Part shown: piece by piece, positions 26,702 to 36,411 of the stretch
Layout: each line of letters starts with the position of its first letter
Position numbering within the stretch: position 1 is the stretch's first letter
Position numbers and translations under genes: made by a program
The notes under the pieces: model-generated
What the model saw: only the letters and a program-made list of their open reading frames with translations
Databases searched by the model: none
Told to the model about the DNA's origin: nothing
Assembly: GCA_005773635.1 (NCBI GenBank)
Contig: SXHN01000080.1
Span: 1 to 43,251, forward strand
Length of the DNA stretch: 43,251 bases
Direction of reading: 5' to 3'
Source of the DNA: Actinomycetota bacterium
GTDB lineage: Bacteria > Actinomycetota > Acidimicrobiia > IMCC26256 > PALSA-610

Positions 26702-29074
26702 ATGCTTCAGCAGGTTCCCCCGTCAGCCGATTCCCTTGTGGTGGACGAAGATTCCGAACGCCGCGCCGCGGCACAAGGCCACGCGGGCGTACTCTCTGCC
26801 GCGGCGCTGTCCTATGTTGTGGGTCCGCTCGCGCTCGCGTTTCTCCTCGGATTTCGATACTTTGGTCTCGTCGCCAACGTTCCCGCATGGACATACGCGG
26901 TGGCTATCGGTGGCTCGATGGGTTCAAGTCGGGTTGTCGAACGATGGCCGGCTTGCCCGCGGGGTTCGTGGCGTCTCCACGTGCGCGTCGTCGTGCACGT
27001 GGCTGGCGTCGTCGCAGTCATCTATCTCTGCGGTTGGGGTCCGGCGCTAGGCATGGCATTCGCATTCTCGGCGTTGGCTGATCTGCAAATGTCGGGCGCC
27101 TCAGCCTGGCGGGCAGCGCTCGGGTGGTCGATTGTCGGTTGCATTGTCGGCCAAGCCCTAATACTCGTCGGCTGGGCACCATCGTTTCTGACGCAGACGC
27201 AAGCTCAAACCATTGGCGTGCTCGGCGCATTTGTGTTCGGCATCGCGATCCGAATGGCTGGTGCCGTAGGCGAAGCCAAGGAACAAGCCGATGCACGCCT
27301 CCTTGCTGGAATGCACGAAGCAAATCTCGCGCGCGACGAAACTGACCTCGCCCGTGCCGAAGCACTGCTGCTGCACGCGAATTACCAGGCAATCGTGCAG
27401 AGCGCGGCAATCGGCATCATGACCTACGACAGACAGGGATTCATCGTCTCGTTCAATTCTGCCGCGGAAACGATCTTCGAATGGCCCGCATCGGATGTGA
27501 TTGGGGCATCGCTGACGAAGATAATGCCAGAAGATCTTCACGCATCATTCCGAGAGTTCCTTGCGAACCTGTCTCAAATTCAGAAAATCGCGAAGTACAT
27601 TGAACCAATCGAGCTCGTCGGTTGCCGCCGCGATGGCACACCATTTCCTATGTTGGTCTCGACAAGCCCCGTCATCGTCGACGGGTCAGTGTCGAGCCTC
27701 GCGATCGTGGTTCGAGATCTCTCCGAGCAAAAGCGGGCCGAGGCACAGCTTGTGCATCATGGACTCCATGACGCGCTCACGGGCTTGGCAAATCGTGTGA
27801 TGTTCACCGACCGCCTCGAACAAGCTGTCGCACGCCGAAACCGCAACGGGTCGACCTTTGCGGTGCTCTTTATCGATCTTGACCGATTCAAAACGGTCAA
27901 CGACACACTGGGCCACACTGCAGGAGATCAGCTGCTCATGCAGGCCGCAGCCCGCATGCAACTCGAGCTCCGCGAATTGGACACGGTCGCGAGGCTTGGT
28001 GGGGATGAATTCGTCGTCTTGTGTGAAGACATCGAGGGCGTCCACCACGCAACCGATATTGCTCAGCGAATCGCCGACGCGCTGCGCGATCCCTTCGCGC
28101 TGGGCAACGACACTGTGCAGGTTGGCGCGAGTATCGGCGTTGTACTCTCAAACGATGATCTCACAACGGCCGACTCAATCTTGTCGAACGCTGATATCGC
28201 GATGTACCGAGCGAAGGACAACGGTCGCAACCGCATCGAGCTCTTCGACACCACAATGCAGGAATGGGTTACGAACCAAAATGCACTCGAAGCTGATCTT
28301 CGTCTAGCACTGCCCGGCGACGAGCTGCGAGTCTTCTATCAGCCGACCGTTACGGCTGAAAGCGGTGAAATTTGTGGCTTCGAGGCACTCTTACGTTGGG
28401 AACGTCCTGGCTTCGGACTGGTTGCGCCCGACGATTTCATTCCAATCGCCGAAGAGTCGGGGTTGATCGTAGGTATCGGCCAATGGGTCCTCGAACAGGC
28501 CTGCCGAAATGCAGCGAACTGGGCGTTGCGGTGGCCGCACAAGCGAATCGGCGTGGCCGTCAACGTTTCCAGCCGCCAACTCAAAGAGGGCAACTTCCGT
28601 GAAGTCGTGGCCAATGTACTTGCCTACACGCGACTCGATCCTGATCTCCTGACTCTGGAACTCACCGAAAGCACCATCATCGAAGACACCATTGACACAG
28701 CTGCGCTCTTAGCCGAACTCCGCGACCTCGGCGTTCACATCGCGCTCGATGACTTTGGCACCGGCTACTCGTCGCTGACGTACTTGCGATCATTTCCGTT
28801 CGATGTCTTGAAGATCGACCGATCATTTGTGCAATCGATCGGCACTGATCGAGATGACACTGCGATCGTTGCTGCAGTTCTCGCGCTCGCGAGAAACCTC
28901 AACTTGACCGTGGTCGCCGAAGGTGTTGAAGACCACCAGCAACTCGCAGTGCTGCTACAGCTTCAGTGTGCTCGTCTTCAGGGTTACCTATTTTCGAGGC
29001 CGAGACCGCTCAACGAAGTCGAAGGCCTGATTGACGGCCCAATTCTCGGGTTGGTCACAAGCGACGAAATCTGA
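26702..29074 (+). CDS. Membrane-bound PAS-GGDEF-EAL protein (cyclic-di-GMP turnover)
   Basis: 790 residues. N-terminus has about six membrane helices (33-50, 61-75, 95-115, 118-132, 140-160, 168-186) forming an unnamed sensory domain; then a coiled linker rich in Ala/Glu (190-230), a PAS domain (about 233-355), GGDEF intact at 433-437 with an RxxD inhibitory site (RELD) five residues before, and an EAL domain with EAL at 561-563, DDFGTGYSSL and EGVED. Both synthase and phosphodiesterase signatures are intact. Convergent with the other GGDEF-EAL gene, 9 nt apart. Confidence 0.94.
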   Translation: MLQQVPPSADSLVVDEDSERRAAAQGHAGVLSAAALSYVVGPLALAFLLGFRYFGLVANVPAWTYAVAIGGSMGSSRVVERWPACPRGSWRLHVRVVVHVAGVVAVIYLCGWGPALGMAFAFSALADLQMSGASAWRAALGWSIVGCIVGQALILVGWAPSFLTQTQAQTIGVLGAFVFGIAIRMAGAVGEAKEQADARLLAGMHEANLARDETDLARAEALLLHANYQAIVQSAAIGIMTYDRQGFIVSFNSAAETIFEWPASDVIGASLTKIMPEDLHASFREFLANLSQIQKIAKYIEPIELVGCRRDGTPFPMLVSTSPVIVDGSVSSLAIVVRDLSEQKRAEAQLVHHGLHDALTGLANRVMFTDRLEQAVARRNRNGSTFAVLFIDLDRFKTVNDTLGHTAGDQLLMQAAARMQLELRELDTVARLGGDEFVVLCEDIEGVHHATDIAQRIADALRDPFALGNDTVQVGASIGVVLSNDDLTTADSILSNADIAMYRAKDNGRNRIELFDTTMQEWVTNQNALEADLRLALPGDELRVFYQPTVTAESGEICGFEALLRWERPGFGLVAPDDFIPIAEESGLIVGIGQWVLEQACRNAANWALRWPHKRIGVAVNVSSRQLKEGNFREVVANVLAYTRLDPDLLTLELTESTIIEDTIDTAALLAELRDLGVHIALDDFGTGYSSLTYLRSFPFDVLKIDRSFVQSIGTDRDDTAIVAAVLALARNLNLTVVAEGVEDHQQLAVLLQLQCARLQGYLFSRPRPLNEVEGLIDGPILGLVTSDEI

Positions 29075-29083
29075 ATAAACAGC

Positions 29084-31147
29084 TCACGCAGCCCGACGAA
29101 TCTCCAACTGACTGGCCAACATTTTCGCAAAGTCTCCGCTGGGCACAGCCTTGCCATATCGGTAGCCCTGCGCGAAATCGGAGCCAAGCTCGAGCAATGC
29201 ACGATGCTGCGCGAACGTCTCGATACCCTCGGCGACCACTTTCATACCTACCGCATGCGCCAGCGCAATCACCGCCGTCACGATTCCGCGATCAGCATCT
29301 GATTCCGCCATTCCTGATACGAACGATCGATCGATTTTCAGAATATGGGCCGGCAGTTCCCGCACGTGCACCAGGCTCGAGTACCCCGTACCAAAATCGT
29401 CAATAGCAACCTGCACGCCACTACCGACGAGCAACCCCAACGCGGATACGGCCGTCAACGCGTTGCCACGCGCAGCTCGTTCAAGCAATGCAGTCTCGGT
29501 AACTTCGAGACACAACTGTTCGCTCGCAAGCCCATGCCGCGACAGAATCGCGCCAACGTGATGCACAAGGTCGGGATCAGCGAGGTGCGCCGCGGCAAGA
29601 TTCACTGCTACAGAAATATCGTTCCTTCCCCATGCCGCACACTCTCGCACGGCGGAGTCGATCACCCAGGCCCCAAGTGCTACATCAAGTGCTGCTTCCT
29701 CGGCGATCGGCAAGAAATCGGCCGGATTCAAATGGCCAAGCCGCGGGTGGTTCCAGCGAATGAGAGCTTCAGCACCGACGATCGAGGTATCCACCAAACG
29801 CACCACCGGCTGGAAGTGCATTTCAAGACCGGCCGCATCGGGATCGTGGCCGAGTGCTCGTTCAAGTTCCTCAGCAAGCTCACGCCGTTGCGAAACCCGT
29901 AGGAAGTTTGAAGGCTCAAGCCCTCCACGTCGACGCGTTTTGACGCGATACATCGCCGCATCAGCTTCGGCCAGCAGCGCTTCCGCGCTAGTGGCCTCAA
30001 CGGCATCAGTCCAGCCGACGCTCGCAAACACTTGCACGGCCGTGGAGCGCAACGCAATCGGGCTCGCGACACGTTCCTCGATACGTTGTGCAATCTCGGC
30101 CGCTTCGGCATCATCAGCTACCCCGCCGCACACCACCACAAACTCGTCGCCTCCAAGGCGAGCAACAATGTCGTCGGAGCGAGCAATGCCGGTCAACCGT
30201 TTCGCGAGCATCGACAGCACGTGATCGCCAGACTCGTGACCATACAGGTCGTTGATGGGCTTGAAACGATCAAGGTCCACAAAGAACACGTACATCCTCG
30301 ACCTTGCGTCGATCGGCAGCGTCAATCTGTGGCCCAACGCGGCGACCAACGCGGATCGGTTGGCAAGCCCGGTCAATGAATCAGTGTTTGCCATTCGCGT
30401 CAAACGCGTTTCCAACACCCGTCGCACTGAGATGTCACTGGCAGACACGATGAGGCCGCCGACAACCGGATCGTCGATGAGGTTCGCGACCGAGAACTGA
30501 TACGGAACGTGCAGAAGTCCTGCAGTCACGAAGGTAGCCTCAAACACTGAGGTCTGGGGTTGTTCAGTGGCTCGTTGCAGGTCGGAGGTGAATTGACGGC
30601 GGTCTTCTTCGGAGATCCAGTCCGCCAAACGAGATCCGATGACATTCGAAAGGTCGTGCCCTAATTGCCGGTTGAACGTCCCAGTAGCGGCTGTCACAAT
30701 GCCGTCGGCATCAAGCAACAGCATCAGCACCGACGCGTGCTCAACAACGGTGCGGAATAATTCAGTGTCGCTCGAGGCAAGTTCCCACTTTCGACGCTCA
30801 GTCAGGTCACGCATCGATACAACCACGATGTGTCCATCGTCGGTCGAATGCGTCGCTCCAATTGCTTCGACGAGGCGGTAACCAGACGCACACCGAATGC
30901 GGATTTCGATGGGGCTGCCAAATACCTTGTCCGACACTTCAGTGAACGACGACAGCACGATCGGGAGATCGTCGGGATGCACAAGTTCAAGGGGCATTTC
31001 GCCGATCCAACGTTGCATCGATTCGCCGACGAGCACTTCGCTTGCGTGATTCGCCGCGACGATCCGCAGATCCTGGTCCACAGCGAACGCCGGGTCAGCC
31101 ACAAGCTCCAAACCCGACTGCAGGCCCTGCAGACTTGCTAAGTCCAT
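29084..31147 (-). CDS. Soluble PAS-PAS-GGDEF-EAL protein (cyclic-di-GMP turnover)
   Basis: 687 residues from ATG 31147; TTG 31189 is an alternative start adding 14 residues and lying 12 nt from the upstream stop. Two PAS-like domains (about 10-115 and 125-245), no membrane helix, GGDEF intact at 332-336 with an RxxD site (RSDD) before it, and EAL at 460-462 with DDFGTGYSSL and EGIET. Both catalytic signatures are present. The C-terminus ends soon after the EAL fold. Follows the acyltransferase gene on the same strand, possibly co-transcribed. Confidence 0.92.
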   Translation of the reverse strand: MDLASLQGLQSGLELVADPAFAVDQDLRIVAANHASEVLVGESMQRWIGEMPLELVHPDDLPIVLSSFTEVSDKVFGSPIEIRIRCASGYRLVEAIGATHSTDDGHIVVVSMRDLTERRKWELASSDTELFRTVVEHASVLMLLLDADGIVTAATGTFNRQLGHDLSNVIGSRLADWISEEDRRQFTSDLQRATEQPQTSVFEATFVTAGLLHVPYQFSVANLIDDPVVGGLIVSASDISVRRVLETRLTRMANTDSLTGLANRSALVAALGHRLTLPIDARSRMYVFFVDLDRFKPINDLYGHESGDHVLSMLAKRLTGIARSDDIVARLGGDEFVVVCGGVADDAEAAEIAQRIEERVASPIALRSTAVQVFASVGWTDAVEATSAEALLAEADAAMYRVKTRRRGGLEPSNFLRVSQRRELAEELERALGHDPDAAGLEMHFQPVVRLVDTSIVGAEALIRWNHPRLGHLNPADFLPIAEEAALDVALGAWVIDSAVRECAAWGRNDISVAVNLAAAHLADPDLVHHVGAILSRHGLASEQLCLEVTETALLERAARGNALTAVSALGLLVGSGVQVAIDDFGTGYSSLVHVRELPAHILKIDRSFVSGMAESDADRGIVTAVIALAHAVGMKVVAEGIETFAQHRALLELGSDFAQGYRYGKAVPSGDFAKMLASQLEIRRAA

Positions 31148-31201
31148 TGCCAAGGTATCGGCCCGACCCGCTCCGGAGAATAGGCCCAATCTGGTGCGGA
31201 A

Positions 31202-31792
31202 TTAGACCGATTCGGCTTCCTCACGCAGCCTTGGAGGCGTTGCGTTTTTGGGTTTTACGCCGCGCTTGCCCTTGTAGAACTCACGAACGATATCCATGTC
31301 CGCACCGATGTCGTCGCTCGGTTTGAATTCCGGACCAAAACCACCAGTTCGCGTTGGGCCATCCAAGTAGGTCAACACAATCGGAATCCCCGCGTCAATC
31401 GCGATGCGACGAAAACCTGATTTCCAAAATTCACCAAGTGATCTCGTGCCTTCGGCCGGAACCACAATTGCACTCACGCCACCGACCCGGGCACGTTCAG
31501 CGAGCTGCTGCACCAGCGCGCCGGGATTCTCGCGATCTACTTCAATACCGCCAACGGCGCGAGACAGCGGACCGAACGGCCAACGAAAGAGTTCCTTTTT
31601 CCCGAGCCACACTGGATCGAGCCCACTTTGCCACGCCATCGCGAGCATCAGCGGGAAATCCCAGTTCGAGGTGTGAGGGGCAGCCACTAACACACACGCT
31701 GGGGTGGTGGGTGGTGTGCCAACAATTCGATAACGAGCTACCGCGAGGATGATTCGAGCAAGAATTTTGCGCACGCACAGACCATAGGGCAA
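31202..31792 (-). CDS. 1-acylglycerol-3-phosphate acyltransferase-like protein (PlsC family)
   Basis: About 196 residues; the start is uncertain (TTG 31792 or GTG 31774, no clear ribosome site). Contains the acyltransferase HX4D motif as HTSNWD, the second block GKKELFRWPFGPLSRAVGG, and the third block VVPAEGTRS (EGTR). Short compared with typical PlsC, matching the small soluble/peripheral versions. It would acylate a lysophospholipid or similar acceptor at the membrane. Downstream of the sulfatase-like gene, same strand. Confidence 0.82.
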   Translation of the reverse strand: MPYGLCVRKILARIILAVARYRIVGTPPTTPACVLVAAPHTSNWDFPLMLAMAWQSGLDPVWLGKKELFRWPFGPLSRAVGGIEVDRENPGALVQQLAERARVGGVSAIVVPAEGTRSLGEFWKSGFRRIAIDAGIPIVLTYLDGPTRTGGFGPEFKPSDDIGADMDIVREFYKGKRGVKPKNATPPRLREEAESV

Positions 31793-31874
31793 CTACCGGC
31801 TTCGGCTTGATCGCGCACCCGAATTGGCAATCATCGACGATATCGGTGGTGCTCGTGCGTCGCATCGCTGAGCT

Positions 31875-33938
31875 TCACGAACTAGTCACGATCCCTAGTT
31901 GGGGCCTGCCATCAACCATCCGCGCTTCGAAGAGCTCTATTTGATTCACACCATCACGCATCGCATCGGGCAATAGTCGGCCCCACCACTTTGCGCTGTT
32001 CGAGTTTGGGGCGTTTGGGCTCACGGGAACCACCGCACTCACAATTCCATTCACGACGATTGCGAGATAAGAGTTCGCAGTCACCCCGGAGGTCACACCC
32101 GCAATATCCGCCCACGGCACGCTGCCGGTGTTGAGCACAATGCGGCTGTATTGCGAAGAATCTTTGATCGTTGCAGTAAACGAAGCCGGAGGCCCCGAGG
32201 CGAGATCTGCATACCTCAAGCCAACAATTTCACTTCTCGGCACCATACGAAACAGTCGGAGGGGGTCGCCGATCTCGCCGTTCGGAGCACCATCGAGCAC
32301 CTCCGCGAAACGAGCCGGGTCAAGTTCGATGTATTTCTTGCCCGATACGGGATGCCATTTGTTGAGTTTGAAATCCCACAGTCGCCTTGGGGCATCAGCC
32401 GCGGGTGCTCCGAGTAGTGATCGTCCATCCATGTCCCACGGCAACTCGACGCCTAGCGACTCTGCCATCGTTGGCAGCACATCAATCGATTGTGCTGGCC
32501 GGTCGTCGACAACTCCAGCATCTCCGTTCGGATATTTGATGAACAACGGCGTCCAGGCGATATTCGCCGCATTTTTTTTCGAAATACCTCGATTGGGTTC
32601 GCCGTTATCAAATCCAACTCCGTGATCTCCGGTCACCACAATCAACGAATCATCAAAAGCCTCCACCGCGCGAAGTCGGTCGATCAATTGCCCGAGCAGC
32701 ATGTCGGTCGCCTGAAGTTGCATGAGATGGCGTTGGTACCCAGATAGCCCGGCCCACTCGCTCCTCCACACTCCCTCCCACCCAGGGCTTCGGCCGGATG
32801 CATTCGTCGCTGAGCCGTCCTTGAGATATTGCCATGGCGCGTGAGGCAAGAGCACGTGCAGAAAATCAAGGCGCGGTGTCGAAGACGGTTCAATGGACTC
32901 AATGAATCTTCGAACCGATTCAATCGGGCGGTCTTTCGCCTTGTCTACCAACGCCGTGAAATCGACTTCGGAGGACTCACGTTGCGGCTTGGCAAACGAC
33001 CACCACAGTTCAACGCTTTCGCGGAGCGCACCCCCAACCCGTCTCACCGACGAACCACGATTTTTTGTAGTTGCGCTCCGCTCACATTGAGGCAATACGC
33101 ATACGACCGTCACGGCCTCATGCACGTTGAGCGAATAGGTATTCCCCAATGCGGTGAAGAGGTTGTTGGGGTGATTCGCGACCGTCGGGGGAGTTTGCGA
33201 AGCCTCGGGATATTCGCCCGAAAGCATCGCGGGCACTGCATCACTGGTGAGCGGCGACACCGTAGTGTGATTGCGATACCAATGCGATGTGGACGCGAGC
33301 GCGGAAAAATTCGGGAACAGATCATCGTCGATCAAACCCGAGCCGTCGCTGCGCAACAACGACGCGGTCGGGAACTCATCCAGTACCAACATCACGACCC
33401 GACGAGGACGTTCGATGGTGGTACGGATTGCCGAGACATCACCGCTAAATACGACGTTGGTCAGCGGAGAAAACCCGAGCGCCAAAACAACAAACAGGAT
33501 CTGGGCAAACGCCAAGAACCTCATACCGCTGCGAAGGGATTCCAGGCGAGCCGCGAGCAGGGCCCCGACAACGGCAATAGGCATAGCCACACAAAAAAAC
33601 ACCCACGGTGCCATCGTCGTGTTGTGCTTCAACAATTGCATGAGCAGCAATGCCAACAACGCAGCGACCAATACCGAGTGCATCACCTCGGCGAGCCGCG
33701 AGGAAGCAAGGCCACAAACGAATTCCAACCCGATCGCAGCCGCTGCGGGAACGATCACAATTGCCAGGCACACCAGCAACATCTCGAACGGCTCGAAGCC
33801 ACGAGATGACACAACCGATGTATTGCGAGTCAACAAATCCAGAAGCGGCTGAGTGATCGCTAGCCCACATAACCCCAGTAGTTCCCAGAACCGCTGCCGT
33901 GTCAACGACGACTTCACGTGCGGAGCAATTCGACTCAT
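31875..33938 (-). CDS. Membrane-anchored sulfatase/phosphotransferase-like enzyme
   Basis: 687 residues from ATG 33938; the frame is open further upstream but that part overlaps the divergent SDR gene. N-terminal region has about four to five helices (about 17-30, 45-68, 80-96, 104-125, 135-155). The extracytoplasmic domain has alkaline-phosphatase-superfamily features: metal Asp in VMLVLDEFPTASLL, HTTVSPLTSDAVPAMLSG around the nucleophile, VVTGDHGVGF near the second metal site. There is no Cys-x-Pro-x-Arg sulfatase signature, so a Thr/Ser nucleophile as in LTA synthase or phosphoethanolamine transferases is more likely than a true sulfatase. Role in cell-envelope polymer modification is inferred. 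Confidence 0.84.
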   Translation of the reverse strand: MSRIAPHVKSSLTRQRFWELLGLCGLAITQPLLDLLTRNTSVVSSRGFEPFEMLLVCLAIVIVPAAAAIGLEFVCGLASSRLAEVMHSVLVAALLALLLMQLLKHNTTMAPWVFFCVAMPIAVVGALLAARLESLRSGMRFLAFAQILFVVLALGFSPLTNVVFSGDVSAIRTTIERPRRVVMLVLDEFPTASLLRSDGSGLIDDDLFPNFSALASTSHWYRNHTTVSPLTSDAVPAMLSGEYPEASQTPPTVANHPNNLFTALGNTYSLNVHEAVTVVCVLPQCERSATTKNRGSSVRRVGGALRESVELWWSFAKPQRESSEVDFTALVDKAKDRPIESVRRFIESIEPSSTPRLDFLHVLLPHAPWQYLKDGSATNASGRSPGWEGVWRSEWAGLSGYQRHLMQLQATDMLLGQLIDRLRAVEAFDDSLIVVTGDHGVGFDNGEPNRGISKKNAANIAWTPLFIKYPNGDAGVVDDRPAQSIDVLPTMAESLGVELPWDMDGRSLLGAPAADAPRRLWDFKLNKWHPVSGKKYIELDPARFAEVLDGAPNGEIGDPLRLFRMVPRSEIVGLRYADLASGPPASFTATIKDSSQYSRIVLNTGSVPWADIAGVTSGVTANSYLAIVVNGIVSAVVPVSPNAPNSNSAKWWGRLLPDAMRDGVNQIELFEARMVDGRPQLGIVTSS

Positions 33939-33946
33939 CAATTTCG

Positions 33947-33952
33947 ATCGTA
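33947..33952 (-). promoter_or_regulatory. -10 box TACGAT of a probable leaderless promoter
   Basis: On the minus strand TACGAT is followed by 8 nt and the ATG of the sulfatase-like gene (33938), with no ribosome site. Confidence 0.45.
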
Positions 33953-34049
33953 TCTGGGGTAAATATGAAACTCGGTATATCGACTCAGTATGGTCACCCT
34001 CGCGTTGAGACATGTCAACAACAAGCTGCACAGGCACGGAGGACAAACC

Positions 34050-34811
34050 ATGGATATCGCAATCTGCAAAGCCATCATCGTGGGCGGAGCGTCTGGGATG
34101 GCCAGAGCAACGGCCGCGCGCATCGCGCAGGCAGGCGGACGCGTCGCCATCCTCGACCGCGGCATGAGCGCGGGTGCCGAGGTCGCTGCAGAACTTGGCG
34201 CATCGTTCCACGAGTGCGACGTGACCGACTTCGACGGCACCGAAACCGCTATCAACGCAGCTGCCGAAGCGATGGGTGGCATAGATGTGAGTGTGAACAC
34301 CGCTGGCGGCGGGATAGCTAAACGGACCATGGGCAAAGATGGCCCGCACCGACTCGACGACTTTCGTTTCGTGGTCGATCTCAACCTCATCTCGTCGTTC
34401 AACGTTGCCCGTCTCGCAGCCGCACACATGACCAACAACACGCCGAACGACGATGATGAACGCGGCGTGATCATCAGCACCGCTTCGATCGCCGCGTTCG
34501 AAGGCCAGATTGGCCAAGTCGCCTACGCCGCGGCCAAAGCAGGCATAGTCGGTATGACCTTTACGATGGCACGGGATTTGGGTTCGCTGGGTATTCGAGT
34601 AAACGCAATCGCACCCAGCTTGTTTTCGACTGGAATCACTGCAGGAATCCCTGACGAATTTTCGAAAGCCTTAACCAAAGACGCAGCATTTCCGAAACGC
34701 ATGGGCTATCCCGAAGAGTACGCGCGGTTGGCAACCTCCATCATTGAGAATCCGATGCTCAACGCGGGGACAATCCGACTCGACGCAGGCCAGCGTTTCG
34801 CCCCGAAGTAG
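34050..34811 (+). CDS. SDR of the HSD10 / 3-hydroxyacyl-CoA dehydrogenase type 2 group
   Basis: 253 residues; GGAGG lies about 7 nt before ATG 34050. Cofactor loop GGASGMARA (12-20), D56 in CDVTD, SVNTAGG (81-87; the N of NNAG is T-shifted), and the catalytic set S146, Y159, K163 in STASIAAFEGQIGQVAYAAAKAG, which closely follows the mammalian HSD17B10 segment. Likely NAD-dependent oxidation of 3-hydroxyacyl-CoA or branched-chain intermediates (inference). It is divergent from the sulfatase gene and followed 8 nt later by the HAD gene. Confidence 0.88.
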   Translation: MDIAICKAIIVGGASGMARATAARIAQAGGRVAILDRGMSAGAEVAAELGASFHECDVTDFDGTETAINAAAEAMGGIDVSVNTAGGGIAKRTMGKDGPHRLDDFRFVVDLNLISSFNVARLAAAHMTNNTPNDDDERGVIISTASIAAFEGQIGQVAYAAAKAGIVGMTFTMARDLGSLGIRVNAIAPSLFSTGITAGIPDEFSKALTKDAAFPKRMGYPEEYARLATSIIENPMLNAGTIRLDAGQRFAPK

Positions 34812-34819
34812 CGCCGTCG

Positions 34820-35425
34820 ATGAATGCCGTCCGTGCGGTGGTTTTCGATATGGGTGGAGTGTTGGTCGACTTACAAACGATTACACACCTATTCGGTGAC
34901 GACAGTGAAACCGAAGGGACAATGTGGGCGCGATGGCTCGCCAGTCCATCGGTGCGAAGCTACGAAATGGGTGAATGCGACCTGGCAACATTCGCGACTC
35001 ACTTCGTCGAAGAAGCACGACTGAAATGCAATGCAACCACCTTCATCGAACGATTTAGAAAATGGCCCAACGGTTTGTTCGCTGGTGCCGCACAGCTCGT
35101 CAACACCCTAAATCCTGGGCTTACTACTGCCATTTTGAGCAACACCAACGCATTGCATTGGCGAGAACAACGCGATGCCATCGCCATCACGGAGCTCTTC
35201 GATCGCAAATATTTAAGCTTCGAACTCGGGCTCGCAAAGCCAGACGCCGCGATGTTTGAACATGTCATCGCGGATCTCGCATGCGACCCCAGCCAAATCG
35301 TGTTTCTCGATGACAACCAAATCAACGTAGATGCCGCGCAACGCTCAGGCATTCAGGCGTTTACGGTCAAGGGCGTCGCCGAGACACGAACCGTCTTGAC
35401 AAAGCTCAATCTCGTCTGCACCTAA
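34820..35425 (+). CDS. HAD-superfamily hydrolase
   Basis: 201 residues. Motif I FDMGGVLVD with nucleophile D10, motif II LSNTN around 109-113, motif III Lys in LAKPD around 142, and motif IV FLDDNQINVDAA around 166. The GGVLxD type fits the YihX/FMN-phosphatase-like subfamily with an alpha-helical cap. Hydrolyses a small phosphoester; the substrate is unknown. It starts 8 nt after the SDR gene and is probably co-transcribed. Confidence 0.88.
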   Translation: MNAVRAVVFDMGGVLVDLQTITHLFGDDSETEGTMWARWLASPSVRSYEMGECDLATFATHFVEEARLKCNATTFIERFRKWPNGLFAGAAQLVNTLNPGLTTAILSNTNALHWREQRDAIAITELFDRKYLSFELGLAKPDAAMFEHVIADLACDPSQIVFLDDNQINVDAAQRSGIQAFTVKGVAETRTVLTKLNLVCT

Positions 35426-35454
35426 CCTGAAATTGGGCGACACGAGTAGCCGGC

Positions 35455-36276
35455 TCAACCGTCGTAAAAATACGGTGAGTGAAGCCCGACCAGCGTGCGA
35501 TCGCGCGGTGATACAGCACGCGCAATCGCCTCCTGTGACAAATGATTGACGTCTTGGGTGGTCACGATGCGTTGCGCGATATCGCGTCGGCCGTAGTGGC
35601 ACTGTAGGAAGAGCCGACCTTTCCCTCCCGGTTGTGCAGCCATGCCGCGATGCCACAGGTCAGAAACGAAACAAATCACATCACCCGCATTCGCAGTTAC
35701 AGCCACGGCGCCGCGACCCTCATACCCGAAGTCGGGATCGTTCACCCTGTCGTAGTCGGGTACCCGGCCGCTTCGGTGTGACCCAGGGATCACCTGGGTA
35801 GGGCCATCAACCTCCGCGCAATCACGAAGCATGATGTGCGTGCCGATAGCGAAGATGGGGTAAGGAATACGGTAATCCCATGGCACGCCACGCGGTCTCG
35901 GAACGTGCGGCCCCGCGTCGCAATGCCACGCGCCTCCGCCAAACTCGGGCGGGTTGCGCCACGCGGTGTTCGCGATTACGTGACAATCCTCGCCGAGCAG
36001 TGGCTCAATGACTTCCAGGATACGGGGGTGACCGATAGCTCGTTGCGCAGGGGCGGAGTAGTTCAGCATTTGATACCGAAACTCATCAGCATCGGATCGT
36101 CCACGCTCGACCGGGCGATCGACAAAGACCTGATCGATCGAATCCGTGAGCTGCGCAATTTCTCCCGCAGTCAACACTGAGGGCAACACTGCGTATCCGT
36201 CGCGCTCAAGCTGGTGTGTATGCGGATTCGGCTGTTCAACGGCAAGCCTGAGGTTGCCTCCGATACGCGTAATCAT
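35455..36276 (-). CDS. Phytanoyl-CoA dioxygenase-family Fe(II)/2-oxoglutarate oxygenase
   Basis: 273 residues from ATG 36276 (a longer frame exists but the added part is not protein-like). Iron ligands H118 and D120 (WHCDAGPH) and H209 (LWHRGM); R221 (GRLFLQ) should bind 2-oxoglutarate. N-terminal LERDGYAVLPSVLT is typical of PhyH proteins. It hydroxylates an unidentified substrate, perhaps an acyl-CoA or small metabolite, in the cytoplasm. Convergent with the HAD gene (29-nt gap). Confidence 0.88.
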   Translation of the reverse strand: MITRIGGNLRLAVEQPNPHTHQLERDGYAVLPSVLTAGEIAQLTDSIDQVFVDRPVERGRSDADEFRYQMLNYSAPAQRAIGHPRILEVIEPLLGEDCHVIANTAWRNPPEFGGGAWHCDAGPHVPRPRGVPWDYRIPYPIFAIGTHIMLRDCAEVDGPTQVIPGSHRSGRVPDYDRVNDPDFGYEGRGAVAVTANAGDVICFVSDLWHRGMAAQPGGKGRLFLQCHYGRRDIAQRIVTTQDVNHLSQEAIARAVSPRDRTLVGLHSPYFYDG

Positions 36277-36411
36277 GGCGCCGATTCTCGCGCGAGGCAC
36301 GAATTGGTTCAACTCTCGGATTATCACCAGATGTAATTGTCTCTGCGGTCCGCTGGCACCGAGCTGCTCGCACACGACCACACAACGCCGTAGCGGGTTC
36401 GATCGGTGCGA

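Noticed and set aside
32829-33809. A 326-codon plus-strand open frame.
   Set aside because: Antisense to the sulfatase-like gene; Arg/His/Gln-rich shadow sequence.
33938-34517. Upstream extension of the sulfatase-like frame by 193 codons.
   Set aside because: It overlaps the divergent SDR with full catalytic motifs; the ATG 33938 with a -10 box fits better.
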